DNA of 64,000 nt from Candidatus Poseidoniales archaeon (GCA_012964335.1 DTUF01000024.1:1-64000); one strand, 5' to 3'. Counted from the stretch's first letter, positions 17,429 to 27,574 are shown. Notes: generated by a model not told the origin, from the sequence alone. Numbers and translations: made by a program.

Positions 17429-17506
17429 CTGAATGGCGCCCACCCAAGTACCCTGTTTAACGCTGACGACAAGGACTACATTCGCTCCAAATCTCTCTTG
17501 CGTGGA

Positions 17507-17516
17507 TTTGATATAT
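17507..17516 (+). promoter_or_regulatory. TATA box for acs (leaderless message)
   Basis: TTTGATATAT is centred about 26 bases before the ATG at 17538, the distance at which archaeal RNA polymerase would start on or next to the start codon. No Shine-Dalgarno lies before that ATG. This fixes the acs start and argues against the longer frame from 17433. Confidence 0.55.
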
Positions 17517-17537
17517 CGGGCGCGGGCTCGCTACCTG

Positions 17538-19532
17538 ATGGCTGGACAAGATAGTATACAGAATCTGTTGGATGAGCAACGAAAATTCCCGCCACCTGAA
17601 CCAATTGCAAGTGATGCACACATCACCAATTTTGAACAGTATAAATCAATGTGGCAACACAGTATTGATGACCCTGACAGATTTTGGGCTGACATCGCAG
17701 AGGAGTTTGAGTGGTACCGTAAATGGGATACTGTTTCTTCATGGGATTTTGTAAAAGGCCACATCAAATGGTTTGATGGTGCGCAACTAAATGTTAGCGT
17801 AAACTGTCTTGACAGACATGTTGCTGCTGGCCGCGGAGATTCGCCTGCTATCTCTTTTGAGGCCGATAATGGTGAAAGTACCACCTACACTTTCAGCCAA
17901 GTTCTTGAGAAGGTTAGCCGCTTAGGAAACCTATTGAGAGAAAATGGTGTTGTGAAGGGGGATAGAATTACAATCTATATGCCCATGATTCCTGAACTAG
18001 CTTTTGCTCTACTTGCTTGTGCTAGAATAGGAGCTATTCATTCAGTAGTTTTTGGCGGATTTTCAGCAGATTCCTTAGCGCAAAGAATCGTTGATTGTGA
18101 ATCTGATGTGATGATAACAACTGACGCCGGTATCAGAGGTGGACGCACAATTCCGTTGAAATCCATTGCTGATGATGCTATCGAAATAGCAGCCAATAAA
18201 GGAGTCAATGTCAGATGCGTTCTAGTAAACCATCGTGCCGGTGATGGGGTCGGAACTGGCTCATCAGGTTGGGTTGAAGGAAGAGATTTTGACATGGATG
18301 CTGGCATGGCAGATGCTGCCACAGAATGTGAACCTGAAATCATGGATGCTGAAGACCCGTTATTCATTCTCTACACTTCAGGGTCAACTGGCCAACCAAA
18401 GGGAGTCATGCACAGCCAAGCAGGTTACATGATTTGGACTGCAACCACGTGTAAGTATGTGTTTGACCTTGACCCAGAGAGAGATTTACACTTCTGTACT
18501 GCAGATATTGGTTGGATAACTGGCCATTCTTACATTGTATATGGTCCACTTGCTCTTGGAACTCATACCTTGATGTTTGAAGGGATACCAACCTATCCAG
18601 ATGCAGGGAGATTTTGGGATATTTGTGACAAACACAAGCCCACCACATTTTACACAGCACCAACTGCAATTCGTGCTTTAATGGTCTATGGAAACGACCC
18701 AGTTACTCGGTACAAACGCAGTTCTATACGTGTTTTAGGAACAGTGGGAGAACCTATCAACCCAGAAGCATGGATGTGGTACCACGAAGTAGTAGGTGAT
18801 TCTACTCGGCCTATCGTGGATACTTGGTGGCAAACTGAAACAGGTGGGATTATGATAACCCCATTACCAGGAATGACTACTACAAAACCGGGTTCAGCAA
18901 CTTATCCATTTTTTGGAATTAATCCTAAAATTGTCCATGCTGATGGAGAAGAATGCCAAGTAAATGAAGGAGGATACCTCATCATCGAAGGTGCTTGGCC
19001 AGGAATGATGCGAACCATTTATGGAGACCATGATAGATTTGTCAAGACCTACTTCAGTCAACAACCGGGCCGATATTTCACTGGTGATGGCGCCCGCAAG
19101 GATGAGGATGGATGTTTCTGGATTATGGGACGTATTGACGATGTCATCAATGTCTCTGGACATCGAATGGGGACTGCTGAGGTTGAATCGGCACTGGTTG
19201 AGCACGAAGCAGTTTGTGAGGCTGCTGTTGTTGGTTTCCCACACGAAATCAAGGGCCAAGGCATCTATTGCTTCGTAACTCTAGAAGGTGGACGAACACC
19301 TTCTGAAGATCTTCGTCAAGAACTACGGGCAGGAGTACGACGAATTATTGGTCCAATCGCCACCCCAGATAAAGTGCATTTTACCCAGGTATTACCCAAA
19401 ACGAGGTCTGGAAAAATAATGAGGCGTATTCTAAGAAAAATCGCATCAGGAGATATTTCAGACATGGGAGATACCAGTACTTTAGCAGACCCAAGCGTGG
19501 TTCCAAAACTGCTAGAAAGCCGTCCGGAGTGA
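17538..19532 (+). CDS. acs: Acetyl-CoA synthetase (AMP-forming)
   Basis: This 664-residue enzyme converts acetate, CoA and ATP to acetyl-CoA, AMP and pyrophosphate, and matches the usual length of about 650. The ATP-binding loop [19 protein letters not shown] lies near residue 277, the acetate-pocket block [16 protein letters not shown] follows, [16 protein letters not shown] is in the middle, and the C-terminal lid carries [19 protein letters not shown] and [14 protein letters not shown] with the lysine that is acetylated in regulated homologues. The upstream frame from 17433 would overlap tRNA sequence and adds unrelated residues, so the ATG after the TATA box is chosen. It would feed acetate into citrate synthase (36958-38136). 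Confidence 0.95.
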   Translation: MAGQDSIQNLLDEQRKFPPPEPIASDAHITNFEQYKSMWQHSIDDPDRFWADIAEEFEWYRKWDTVSSWDFVKGHIKWFDGAQLNVSVNCLDRHVAAGRGDSPAISFEADNGESTTYTFSQVLEKVSRLGNLLRENGVVKGDRITIYMPMIPELAFALLACARIGAIHSVVFGGFSADSLAQRIVDCESDVMITTDAGIRGGRTIPLKSIADDAIEIAANKGVNVRCVLVNHRAGDGVGTGSSGWVEGRDFDMDAGMADAATECEPEIMDAEDPLFILYTSGSTGQPKGVMHSQAGYMIWTATTCKYVFDLDPERDLHFCTADIGWITGHSYIVYGPLALGTHTLMFEGIPTYPDAGRFWDICDKHKPTTFYTAPTAIRALMVYGNDPVTRYKRSSIRVLGTVGEPINPEAWMWYHEVVGDSTRPIVDTWWQTETGGIMITPLPGMTTTKPGSATYPFFGINPKIVHADGEECQVNEGGYLIIEGAWPGMMRTIYGDHDRFVKTYFSQQPGRYFTGDGARKDEDGCFWIMGRIDDVINVSGHRMGTAEVESALVEHEAVCEAAVVGFPHEIKGQGIYCFVTLEGGRTPSEDLRQELRAGVRRIIGPIATPDKVHFTQVLPKTRSGKIMRRILRKIASGDISDMGDTSTLADPSVVPKLLESRPE

Positions 19533-19592
19533 TTTCAATACCGCCGATTCATCTAAAGCGGCGAATATAGAGGATAATACGAGGGAAGAAGA

Positions 19593-20549
19593 ATGGCTGC
19601 TGAATCTCGCAACCGCGGAACACCTCTAGATTTGGAGGTGATTAATTCAATCCGCATCAATCGTTCTGCGCTTGAGCGCCGTGCAAGTAGCCTACCAAAA
19701 CGCCGGGCAGTAAAGAGTGATTGGCAGGTCGCATGGATGTTACATGCTATTCGCTGCATTGACTTGACAACTCTAGCTGGGGACGATACACCTGGACGTG
19801 TTCTAAGAATATCACAAAAAGCAATTCGCCCAATTCGTACCGACCTTCTGTCCGCTCTTGATTTAGATGTTAATACCATCCATTGTGCTAGTGTTTGTGT
19901 CTATCATAATATGGTTGAAACTGTCTCTAAATCTGTACAAGGAAGCCCCGTGGGGACTTGTGCTGTTTCAACGGGATTTCCAGCAGGCCATATCCCACAT
20001 CATCAAAAATTAGAACAAATTGAAGCATCAGTGGCAGCTGGTGCTGATGAAATTGACATAGTTGTCAGCCGATCTAATGTGTTACGTAATGATTGGCAAG
20101 CACTGTATGATGAAGTCAAAGATTTCCGTCATTCTTGTGGCGATGCCCACCTCAAAACGATTCTTGCAACTGGGGAATTGGCTAGCCTAAAGCAGGTTGC
20201 GCAAGCCAGTCAGGTTTGTATGATGGCGGGTGCTGATTTCATCAAGACTTCAACCGGAAAAGAAAGCGTGAACGCAACTTTACCGGTCGGTTTAGTAATG
20301 GCACGAGCCATCAGAGATTTCTACGAAAGAACCGGCAATAAAGTCGGCTTCAAGCCAGCCGGTGGAATCTCAAAAGCAAAAGATGCTGTCACTTGGTTAG
20401 CCATGATGAAAGAGGAATTAGGTGAAGAATGGATGCGGCCAAACCTTTTCAGAATTGGCGCCTCGTCCCTACTAGGAGACATAGAGAGGCAACTAGAATT
20501 CCACCTTTCGGGACATTATTCGGCAGCAAATAGGCATCCAATGGCATGA
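19593..20549 (+). CDS. deoC: Deoxyribose-phosphate aldolase
   Basis: This 318-residue class I aldolase splits 2-deoxyribose-5-phosphate into acetaldehyde and glyceraldehyde-3-phosphate. Key blocks are VSTGFPAGHIPHHQKLEQIE, GADEIDIVVSRSNVL, LKTILATGEL (helper Lys), MMAGADFIKTSTGKESVNAT (Schiff-base Lys in IKTSTGK) and VGFKPAGGISKAKDA. The long N-terminal extension and these motifs match the animal/bacterial long form (about 310-320 residues) rather than the short archaeal form (about 220). The following ALDH16-type gene starts nine bases after its stop, so acetaldehyde or a related aldehyde is a reasonable substrate for that protein. Confidence 0.93.
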   Translation: MAAESRNRGTPLDLEVINSIRINRSALERRASSLPKRRAVKSDWQVAWMLHAIRCIDLTTLAGDDTPGRVLRISQKAIRPIRTDLLSALDLDVNTIHCASVCVYHNMVETVSKSVQGSPVGTCAVSTGFPAGHIPHHQKLEQIEASVAAGADEIDIVVSRSNVLRNDWQALYDEVKDFRHSCGDAHLKTILATGELASLKQVAQASQVCMMAGADFIKTSTGKESVNATLPVGLVMARAIRDFYERTGNKVGFKPAGGISKAKDAVTWLAMMKEELGEEWMRPNLFRIGASSLLGDIERQLEFHLSGHYSAANRHPMA

Positions 20550-20558
20550 GGTGAAAAA

Positions 20559-22913
20559 ATGGCAGTAAAAGAGATTCTAGAATCCTTAGACTGGGGCCCA
20601 GCCCCGGAATCAGACAAGTTCGCACGTGAGTGGTTAGACCAACATGGACCTTCCTTCGGGATGTACATTAACGGACAGTGGGTAACTCCAGAATCAGGTG
20701 ATAATTTTGAGTCTTTTAACCCGGCAACGGGGGAACTTCTCGGTACAATTTCACAAGCAGGAGATAGCGAAGTCAACTCAGCGGTAGCCGCGGCAAGAGC
20801 AGCCCTCCCCGGTTGGTCATCCTCACCAGGACATGTACGCGCACGATATCTCTACGCAATAGCACGCCAAGTGCAGAAACACCACAGATTACTAGCGGTA
20901 ATTGAAACCCTTGACAATGGAAAACCAATTCGTGAAACAAGAGACGCAGACGTGCCACTAGTCGCCCGTCACTTCTATCACCACGCAGGTTGGGCTCAGT
21001 TATTTGACGAGACTTTTCCTGGATATGGCCCTGTAGGTGTTTGTGGTCAAGTTATCCCTTGGAATTTCCCTTTGCTAATGCTAGCGTGGAAGATTGCTCC
21101 GGCCTTAGCCGCCGGCAATACAGTAGTTCTCAAGCCGGCGGAATTCACCTCAATTTCAGCACTAGTTTTTGCTGAAATCTGTAATTCAGTTGGACTACCA
21201 CCAGGAGTAGTCAACATCGTAACAGGAGATGGGAAAACTGGTGCTCTTATCACCGAACATGATGACATTGACAAAGTCGCCTTCACCGGTTCAACAGAAG
21301 TTGGCCGTATTATTCGCAAAGCAACTGCTGGTAGTGGCAAAGCATTAACCCTTGAATTGGGCGGTAAAAGTCCATTCATCGTCTTTGAGGATGCTGATAT
21401 TGACTCGGCGATTGAAGGTCTAGTGAATGCTATCTGGTTCAACCAAGGGCAGGTTTGCTGTGCTGGTTCTCGATTACTAGTCCAAGAATCAATTGCTGAA
21501 AGATTCCACGAAAAACTGCGCTCAAGAATGGCTAAACTTCGTATCGGAAACCCAATGAATAAGGCTATTGACATGGGGGCAATTGTTGATGAAAGTCAAC
21601 GGAAAACGATTGAAGATTTGTGCAAATTAGGCTGTGATGAAGGTGGCGAAATGTGGCAACCATCAACCGAACTACCCGACAAAGGGTGTTTCTTCCCACC
21701 CACACTTTTTACCAACGTTTCACCATCCTCAACTATAGTGCAAGAGGAAGTTTTCGGGCCAGTCCTAGTTTCACTCACATTCCGCAACCATAAGGAGGCA
21801 ATCTCATTGGCCAACAATACGCGATATGGGCTTGCAGGTAGCGTTTGGAGTCAAGATATTGACACGGCTCTAGAAGTTGCTAGATCTATCCGAGCAGGCG
21901 CTATTTGGGTTAATTGCACCAACCAATTTGATGCAAATGCAGGATTTGGCGGTTACCGTGAATCAGGATTTGGTAGAGAAGGCGGACGTGAGGGTATGCA
22001 TGCTTACATGAGACCTCTTTCAAATGGAACAAAAACCGAAAAGATGGAGAGTAGAGGAGAACAAAAATCCGTAACCAAATCATCTTCTTCAAATGCGACT
22101 GAATCAGTAGACCGTACCGCTAAAATGTACATCGGTGGAAAACAAAAACGACCAGATGGTGGTTACACAATGGACGTAACTGGACCTTCAGGAACTGTCG
22201 GGCAGGTTGGCAGAGGAAACCGCAAAGATATTCGCGATGCTGTTGAAGCTGCTAGTGGGGCAACAAAATGGGCGACAACCAATGCCCATACTCGTTCTCA
22301 AATTCTCTATTACATCGCTGAAAATCTTGAACAGCGAAGTGCTGAATTTGCGGCCCGCATAAGCGCTATGACTGGCTCAACCACAGCCCAAGCAGAATCT
22401 GAAGTTGCAGATGCAGTTTCAGAATGGTTCCGCTGGGCAGCATGGGCAGACAAGTATGACGGGGCAGTACATGAGACGACAATGCACGGTTTGGTATTGG
22501 CATTGAATGAACCATTAGGTGTGGTTGGAGTAACTTGTCCGGATGAGAGACCACTCTTTGGATTCACGAGGTTAGTCGCACCACTTCTCGCAATGGGCAA
22601 CTCGGTCATCGCTGTGCCATCAGAAAGTAACCCATTAGCGGCTACTGACCTATACCAAGTCCTCGAGACCTCTGACTTACCTGCAGGTGTACTCAACATT
22701 GTGACTGGTATCCACTCCGAATTTGTGCCTGCTCTTGCTGCTCATGATGGTGTTGACTCAATGTGGGTAGGTGTAGGAGATGTTGATGAAGTACAAATTG
22801 CCAGTGTGAGTAACATGAAGAGAGTCTGGAAAGTGAACATGGATGCTAGCGGAGATGAATACTTGCGTCAGTCAACCCATGTCAAGAATATCTGGCTTCC
22901 TCATGGTGTATGA
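20559..22913 (+). CDS. ALDH16-type double aldehyde dehydrogenase
   Basis: This 784-residue protein carries two aldehyde dehydrogenase domains. Residues 1-490 are complete: GYGPVGVCGQVIPWNFPLLML (cofactor site), FTGSTEVG, LELGGKSPFIVFEDAD (general-base Glu) and FNQGQVCCAGSRLL (catalytic Cys pair). Residues about 530-784 are a second, shortened domain with GVVGVTCPDERPLFGFTRL and LPAGVLNIVTGIHSEFVPALAAHDGVDSMW cofactor-site echoes but no catalytic cysteine block. This is the layout of ALDH16A1 and its bacterial relatives, as are the opening residues (LDWGPAPES). GAGGTGA lies seven bases before the ATG. Coupled with deoC, it probably oxidises the aldehyde made from deoxynucleoside breakdown. Confidence 0.85.
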   Translation: MAVKEILESLDWGPAPESDKFAREWLDQHGPSFGMYINGQWVTPESGDNFESFNPATGELLGTISQAGDSEVNSAVAAARAALPGWSSSPGHVRARYLYAIARQVQKHHRLLAVIETLDNGKPIRETRDADVPLVARHFYHHAGWAQLFDETFPGYGPVGVCGQVIPWNFPLLMLAWKIAPALAAGNTVVLKPAEFTSISALVFAEICNSVGLPPGVVNIVTGDGKTGALITEHDDIDKVAFTGSTEVGRIIRKATAGSGKALTLELGGKSPFIVFEDADIDSAIEGLVNAIWFNQGQVCCAGSRLLVQESIAERFHEKLRSRMAKLRIGNPMNKAIDMGAIVDESQRKTIEDLCKLGCDEGGEMWQPSTELPDKGCFFPPTLFTNVSPSSTIVQEEVFGPVLVSLTFRNHKEAISLANNTRYGLAGSVWSQDIDTALEVARSIRAGAIWVNCTNQFDANAGFGGYRESGFGREGGREGMHAYMRPLSNGTKTEKMESRGEQKSVTKSSSSNATESVDRTAKMYIGGKQKRPDGGYTMDVTGPSGTVGQVGRGNRKDIRDAVEAASGATKWATTNAHTRSQILYYIAENLEQRSAEFAARISAMTGSTTAQAESEVADAVSEWFRWAAWADKYDGAVHETTMHGLVLALNEPLGVVGVTCPDERPLFGFTRLVAPLLAMGNSVIAVPSESNPLAATDLYQVLETSDLPAGVLNIVTGIHSEFVPALAAHDGVDSMWVGVGDVDEVQIASVSNMKRVWKVNMDASGDEYLRQSTHVKNIWLPHGV

Positions 22914-22947
22914 TAAGGGTTAAAAGCCGAATTTTCCTTCATCAACC

Positions 22948-23484
22948 ATGCAACCAAACACAGACCAATGGGGTCAGCCAATTCAGCCAGACCCTCAACC
23001 AATGTTAGTCGGGGCCCCTCAACCAATGGTTGTAGGAGGAGTTGATCCTGGAATGATGACTGGGCGACCCGCCCAAATGATGGGATTCATAGATTCGGTG
23101 AAGAGTGTTCTTATGAACAACTTCGCGAACTTCAACGGAAGGGCATCTCGCTCAGAATATTGGTGGTTTTACCTGTTCACATTCCTCGTGGGACTTCCTC
23201 TAGGTGTTATTGATGGAGTGATACTAGTTGTTATGGATGTCCCGATAGATAGTTTGCTGTGGAGTTTTAGCCCACTAGGGACATTATTTCAACTTTCAAT
23301 TATGATTCCTAGTTTGGCTGTTGCAGTTCGCCGCATGCATGATTTAGGAAAATCTGGATGGATGTTACTCATTGGATTGATTCCCTGTGTAGGGATTATT
23401 TTGCTTATTGTTTGGACGGCTTCAGATGGCGAGCCTCACGACAATGCATACGGCCCTGTGCCAACTAATGTATTGGCTCAGTAA
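22948..23484 (+). CDS. DUF805-family membrane protein
   Basis: This 178-residue protein starts with a Pro/Gln/Met-rich soluble stretch (about 1-50) and continues with the DUF805 signature: FNGRASRSEYWWFYLFTFL, three to four hydrophobic helices, VAVRRMHDLGKSGWMLLIGLIP and a closing GEPHDNAYGP. DUF805 proteins are small inner-membrane proteins of unknown role. The gene follows the ALDH16 gene by 34 bases and converges on serC with seven bases between stops. The Met/Gly/Pro tail at the N-terminus is longer than usual for the family. Confidence 0.8.
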   Translation: MQPNTDQWGQPIQPDPQPMLVGAPQPMVVGGVDPGMMTGRPAQMMGFIDSVKSVLMNNFANFNGRASRSEYWWFYLFTFLVGLPLGVIDGVILVVMDVPIDSLLWSFSPLGTLFQLSIMIPSLAVAVRRMHDLGKSGWMLLIGLIPCVGIILLIVWTASDGEPHDNAYGPVPTNVLAQ

Positions 23485-23491
23485 GTGATAA

Positions 23492-24580
23492 TCACGAATA
23501 TCGTGACTCAAATTCACGCATGAAATCAACTAGTGCTTGCACGCTTTCAATCGGGCACCCATTGTACATTGATGCACGAATACCTCCCACTGAACGATGT
23601 CCCTTCAAGCCACCAAGTCCTGCTTCTCCGGCCTCGGTCAAGAATATTGGTTCTAATGTTTCATCTGCTAAACGCCATGTCACGTTCATCACTGAACGCG
23701 AATCCTTGTCAGCGTGTGGCGCCCAGAAATCTGTGCGATCAAGTTCATTGTAAAGCAAGTCGGATTTGGTTTGATTTCTGGCGATAGAAGCCTGTAAACC
23801 ACCATTTTCTTCAAGCCAGTTAAACACTCTATCAAGAACAAATATTCCGAAAGTATTGGGTGTGTTGAATAGAGAACCTTTGGAAGCGTGAACCGAATAG
23901 TCGAGCATCGTCGGAATCCCGTCCCCAACCTTGGAAAGTGCCCATGGAGAGAGAATCACTAGCGTCACCCCACTTGCACCGAGGTTCTTTTGCGCCCCTG
24001 CATAGACCAAATCGTGGGCTGAAATATCAATGGGTACGCCAGCGATATCAGAACTTGCATCCAAAATTAGGGGTTTACCACCACTATCTGGAAGGTGATG
24101 AAACTGGGTGCCAAAGAGAGTATTGTTCGAGGTATAATGCACGAAAACTGCATCTTCTCTGATTTTATATTCACCATTTTTAGGAATTCTCTTGAATCCG
24201 CTTTCATCAGGACTCCAAGCCGCTTGAGCATCACCAACTCTCTGTGCCTCAGCCAATGCTTTCTTTGACCATCCACCGGTTAGGAGATAGTCTGCCTTCT
24301 CGCCTTCACCAAGAAGATTGAGAGCAGTCATGTAGAATTGTAGTGATGCACCACCTTGTAGGAAAAGAACGGTGTAATCATCTGGTACCCCAAGTACACG
24401 CCTAAGACCGGACATTGCTGAATCAACAATATCTTGGAAAGTTTGGCTACGATGAGAGATTTCTAGTAATCCAAAACCACTACCATTGAGGTTAGGTAGT
24501 GCTGCGCGGCACTCCTCAACCACAGATAATGGCAGAACTGCGGGGCCGGCACCAAAGTTGTGGATACGCCCCTGCGTCAT
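23492..24580 (-). CDS. serC: Phosphoserine aminotransferase
   Basis: This 362-residue PLP enzyme interconverts 3-phosphohydroxypyruvate and phosphoserine with glutamate as amino donor. The N-terminal HNFGAGPAVLPLSVVEE, LLEISHRSQTFQDIV, LFLQGGASLQFYMTALNLL and VYAGAQKNLGASGVTLVI (PLP lysine within AQKN) are diagnostic of SerC, and the C-terminal GLKGHRSVGGIRASMYNGCP closes the family pattern. The start is the ATG at 24580. It stands alone on its strand. A SerK-like kinase (57517) and a SerB-like HAD protein (61864) elsewhere in the window could share the phosphoserine pool. Confidence 0.95.
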   Translation of the reverse strand: MTQGRIHNFGAGPAVLPLSVVEECRAALPNLNGSGFGLLEISHRSQTFQDIVDSAMSGLRRVLGVPDDYTVLFLQGGASLQFYMTALNLLGEGEKADYLLTGGWSKKALAEAQRVGDAQAAWSPDESGFKRIPKNGEYKIREDAVFVHYTSNNTLFGTQFHHLPDSGGKPLILDASSDIAGVPIDISAHDLVYAGAQKNLGASGVTLVILSPWALSKVGDGIPTMLDYSVHASKGSLFNTPNTFGIFVLDRVFNWLEENGGLQASIARNQTKSDLLYNELDRTDFWAPHADKDSRSVMNVTWRLADETLEPIFLTEAGEAGLGGLKGHRSVGGIRASMYNGCPIESVQALVDFMREFESRYS

Positions 24581-24712
24581 TAATCTAAGGCGGGCCGTGA
24601 TGGTCTTTCATTTCATCGGCCAAATCGCTTGTTCGCAAATGCAGATCATATTCTCTACGCCACCCAAGGGCTACGCTCTCCGCACTGCAAGTGATTACTA
24701 GGTTCTCTGAAA

Positions 24713-25015
24713 TTACTCAGCACTACCCATGAAGGCGCACTCGATGAGGCCCCATGGCATGATGATGATGCGTAGAACGAAAGCAACAATGTCCGTGTGA
24801 CCGCGGTTCCGCAATCGTCCAACCCAAAGCCCTAAACTGGCCCACATAACCAGAACCATTCCGATGGTTCCGATTATAGCTACACCTGCCATTCCAGCTA
24901 CCATTGTGATGGCCATGTTAATTACCATCAGAACGATTGTCCCTATCCACCAATCCTTTATTCCATAATTCATGCCTGAATCAAACAGCATATGTCCTTT
25001 TACATCTATATCCAT
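24713..25015 (-). CDS. Small membrane protein, unknown
   Basis: This is a protein of about 100 residues with two long hydrophobic segments (WWIGTIVLMVINMAITMVAG and a following GVAIIGTIGMVLVMWASLGLWVG), a basic turn WVGRLRNRGH and a third weak helix near the end. The second of two in-frame ATGs (25015) is chosen because AGAGGT ends six bases before it; it touches the first ATG. I do not recognise the family. It is a lone gene between serC and the divergent pdxT. Confidence 0.55.
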   Translation of the reverse strand: MDIDVKGHMLFDSGMNYGIKDWWIGTIVLMVINMAITMVAGMAGVAIIGTIGMVLVMWASLGLWVGRLRNRGHTDIVAFVLRIIIMPWGLIECAFMGSAE

Positions 25016-25246
25016 TTTCATACCTCTTTAGTTATACTAACCTAAAATTAACGTTTGCCATACGGTCTATAAACAACATCCAGCCCATATGCGATTTTGA
25101 ATAATTTTCTAACAAAAACCTTGGGCCAACTGGACAAAAACTGTCAAAATTTATCATTTAATGGATATAGTTCAATAAAAAAAGGACTCTAAATTCACTC
25201 CTCTTTAAGTGATGGGTTCATGTTTGAGTGGCACCGCCGGCACCAC
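25016..25246. other. Divergent intergenic region, no further gene seen
   Basis: The gap holds A/T-rich stretches (25140-25200) suitable as promoters for the small membrane gene and pdxT. I see no RNA fold, repeat or reading frame of interest. Confidence 0.4.
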
Positions 25247-25849
25247 ATGGTAAGAGTCGGGCTGGTGATGCTGCAAGGTGCTCGTCATGCCCATATTTCC
25301 ACTTTAGAATCAGCATCTGAAGAACTTGGCCTCGCTCTTGAAATTATTGAATTGCGAACCCCGCTTGACCTACAAACGAGCGGAATAGATGCAATTGTAT
25401 TCCCTGGCGGGGAATCTACAACCATACGACTGACTGGGGCAAATGACCTAAACAATCTGCTACCAGCTTTGTTTGACTGGTTACGTACAAATGAAAATAC
25501 CCCAGTGCTAGCGACCTGTGCTGGTGCAATCCTACTTGCACAACCCAATGATAGCGGGACACCATTGGTTAATGCAACAGTGAACAGAAATGGCTACGGT
25601 AGCCAAGCAGATTCATTCCAAGCAATGTTAGAAGTCCCAACCCTTGGAGAACCCTATCTAGGAGTATTCATCCGTGCCCCGAGGTTTGCTTCAATTGGTG
25701 AAGGGGCACAAGCAATCGCCACTCACAACCAAGAAGTGGTTGGAATTAGACAAGAAAACCGTTTAGCAGTGACCTTTCACCCCGAACTATCAGGTGACCT
25801 GAGGTTCCATACTTGGCTGTTAAAACTTGCAGAAGGTGAAAAAACTTGA
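25247..25849 (+). CDS. pdxT: Pyridoxal 5'-phosphate synthase glutaminase subunit
   Basis: This class I glutaminase of 200 residues supplies ammonia to PdxS for pyridoxal phosphate synthesis. It begins VRVGLVMLQGARHAHI, as PdxT does, has the oxyanion turn FPGGESTTIR, the nucleophile block VLATCAGAILLA (Cys), the family block SFQAMLEVPTLGE and the catalytic FHPEL (His-Glu; the usual final tail is changed). An ATG nine codons upstream exists but adds a His/Arg-rich stretch not seen in the family. PdxS is not in the window. The next gene overlaps its stop by four bases. Confidence 0.88.
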   Translation: MVRVGLVMLQGARHAHISTLESASEELGLALEIIELRTPLDLQTSGIDAIVFPGGESTTIRLTGANDLNNLLPALFDWLRTNENTPVLATCAGAILLAQPNDSGTPLVNATVNRNGYGSQADSFQAMLEVPTLGEPYLGVFIRAPRFASIGEGAQAIATHNQEVVGIRQENRLAVTFHPELSGDLRFHTWLLKLAEGEKT

Positions 25850-26979
25850 AACTTGAAATTCACCAACCAAACATGCCTGAACCGGTTGAACCACCGACAA
25901 GAGATGAAGCAGAAGGGTGTATACAATGCCAAATTGGAAGTAAAATGGTGCTGTTTATCACTGGTGAATGTCACTGGCAATGTGATTACTGCCCGCTTTC
26001 AGAAAACCGCCGCGAAATAGATCACATGTATGCAAACGAGCGGCGCTGTGAAGTTGCTGATTGGACCGCTGTAATAGAAGAAGCAAAGGCAATGGACGCC
26101 ACAGGAACGGGGATTACCGGAGGTGATCCCATGATGGTTAGGGAGCGGGTTGAAGAGGCTTGTAAAGCCCTGAAAAATAAGATGGGTGATAACCATCACA
26201 TCCATCTTTACACAAGTATTCCATTTCCTCCTAAACACGCAGTAAGTTTAGCAGATTCTGGCTTAGATGAAATTAGATTTCACCTTTTAGATTTGGAGTT
26301 GGAGCGCTACCTACCAACTATAACAGCGTGTGCCGAAACCAGCATGAATGTCGGAATTGAAATTCCATGCGAGCCAGATAAAGAAGAGAGGCTTTACGAA
26401 CTAATTGAGGAACTGCGCCATACATCAATAGAATTTATCAATCTAAATGAACTAGAAATTACAGTTGGTAATCATGATAATATGGAACTTCGTGGATTTA
26501 ATCTAACCAACGAATTGACGGCTGGAGCAGAGGGGTCTGACGAACTTGCAAGAGCAATTCGAAATCAGGTGAATATGGCTAACGTCGGAATGGACACTCG
26601 TGAGCCATACGGTTATTCGGTCAAATATTGTACATCGTCTTACAAAGACTCAGGTCAACTTCGCCGCCGGTTCATGAGAAGAGGAGAGGCAAGTATCTCA
26701 CCACACGAACAACTAACGGATGATGGAACTCTAGTGTTTGGCGCCATCTATTGCCAAGATGATGAATCTGCTGAATTCCTAGAAGAACTGGTTGAGACCT
26801 GTGATATACCTGAGCAATTTCTCTACCATGATGCAGACAATGGGAGAATTGAGGTGCCATTATTACTTGCTGAGGGTATTGCTGATGAAATTGCTGCACC
26901 CGCAGCAATGATTGAGGTTCACCCAACTTATGAGCGATTGGAAGTCAGTCTAATTTGGCTCAATGAGCACCGCCCATAA
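25846..26979 (+). CDS. Radical SAM protein, unknown substrate
   Basis: This 377-residue protein carries the cluster motif CHWQCDYC (Cys42, Cys46, Cys49), preceded by a KMVLFITGEC strand, and the SAM-binding GTGITGGDPMM segment. A second cysteine pair (CIQC, Cys25 and Cys28) lies just before. The barrel continues with HLYTSIPF and EIRFHLLDLE blocks. The C-terminal third (about 270-377) has no recognised domain. The likely start is TTG at 25846, overlapping the pdxT stop and preceded by GGTGA. ATG at 25873 is the alternative. Translational coupling to pdxT hints at cofactor-related chemistry, but the reaction is not known. Confidence 0.8.
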   Translation: MKLEIHQPNMPEPVEPPTRDEAEGCIQCQIGSKMVLFITGECHWQCDYCPLSENRREIDHMYANERRCEVADWTAVIEEAKAMDATGTGITGGDPMMVRERVEEACKALKNKMGDNHHIHLYTSIPFPPKHAVSLADSGLDEIRFHLLDLELERYLPTITACAETSMNVGIEIPCEPDKEERLYELIEELRHTSIEFINLNELEITVGNHDNMELRGFNLTNELTAGAEGSDELARAIRNQVNMANVGMDTREPYGYSVKYCTSSYKDSGQLRRRFMRRGEASISPHEQLTDDGTLVFGAIYCQDDESAEFLEELVETCDIPEQFLYHDADNGRIEVPLLLAEGIADEIAAPAAMIEVHPTYERLEVSLIWLNEHRP

Positions 26980-27019
26980 TCGTCGGGTTGATGAAGGAGG
27001 CGCGGGTCGGCCGAGTTAG

Positions 27020-27574
27020 ATGAGTGACGACGAAGAGGCTGAAGCAGAGCCAACGGATGCTGTCGTTGACGAGGCTCCAACAATCGAAGTTGAGGAAGAG
27101 CCTCGAGAATTGACGATGGAAGAGAAACTCGGCGAAGCTGAAAGCAGAGCTGAAACTGCCGAAAAAGAAATTGCTTATCGTGACGCAGATATTGTAAATA
27201 TCCGAAAACGCCATACTCAAGATAGAGCAGATTTGCTGCGCTATGGTGGGCAAGGACTTGCTAGGCGGATAATTTCACTTCTTGATGACTTTGATAGGGC
27301 AATTTCATCTATGCCAGAAACAACAGATGACTCCATCATGGAAGGTATCAACATGATTCGAAATAATCTAGAAATAGCACTCATTACTGATGGCGCCAAA
27401 ATGATTGATGTAAATGGTCAGAAATTTGACCCTAAAATAATGGAAGCCATCACCACAATCCCAGCAAGTGATGAACACGCCCCAAATACCGTTGTACAGG
27501 TACTAGAACCTGGTTGGATGCTACATGACCGAGTATTGAGACCTGCTAGAGTAATCGTTACGGCGGTGAAGTGA
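27020..27574 (+). CDS. grpE: GrpE nucleotide exchange factor
   Basis: This 184-residue co-chaperone releases ADP from DnaK. An acidic disordered N-terminus (about 1-40) precedes a long coiled coil (about 40-95) with the dimer helix AESRAETAEKEIAYRDADIVNIRKR, then the four-helix and beta-wing head with FDRAISSM, the GVNMI-like block EGINMIRNNLEIAL, and the hallmark FDPKIMEAIT and PNTVVQVLEPGWMLHDRVLRPARVIV. dnaK and dnaJ are not adjacent. A DUF1499 gene follows immediately at the next base. Confidence 0.93.
   Translation: MSDDEEAEAEPTDAVVDEAPTIEVEEEPRELTMEEKLGEAESRAETAEKEIAYRDADIVNIRKRHTQDRADLLRYGGQGLARRIISLLDDFDRAISSMPETTDDSIMEGINMIRNNLEIALITDGAKMIDVNGQKFDPKIMEAITTIPASDEHAPNTVVQVLEPGWMLHDRVLRPARVIVTAVK

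Noticed and set aside
24486-24701. Small forward gene next to serC
   Set aside because: It overlaps the serC start on the opposite strand and has no coding character.
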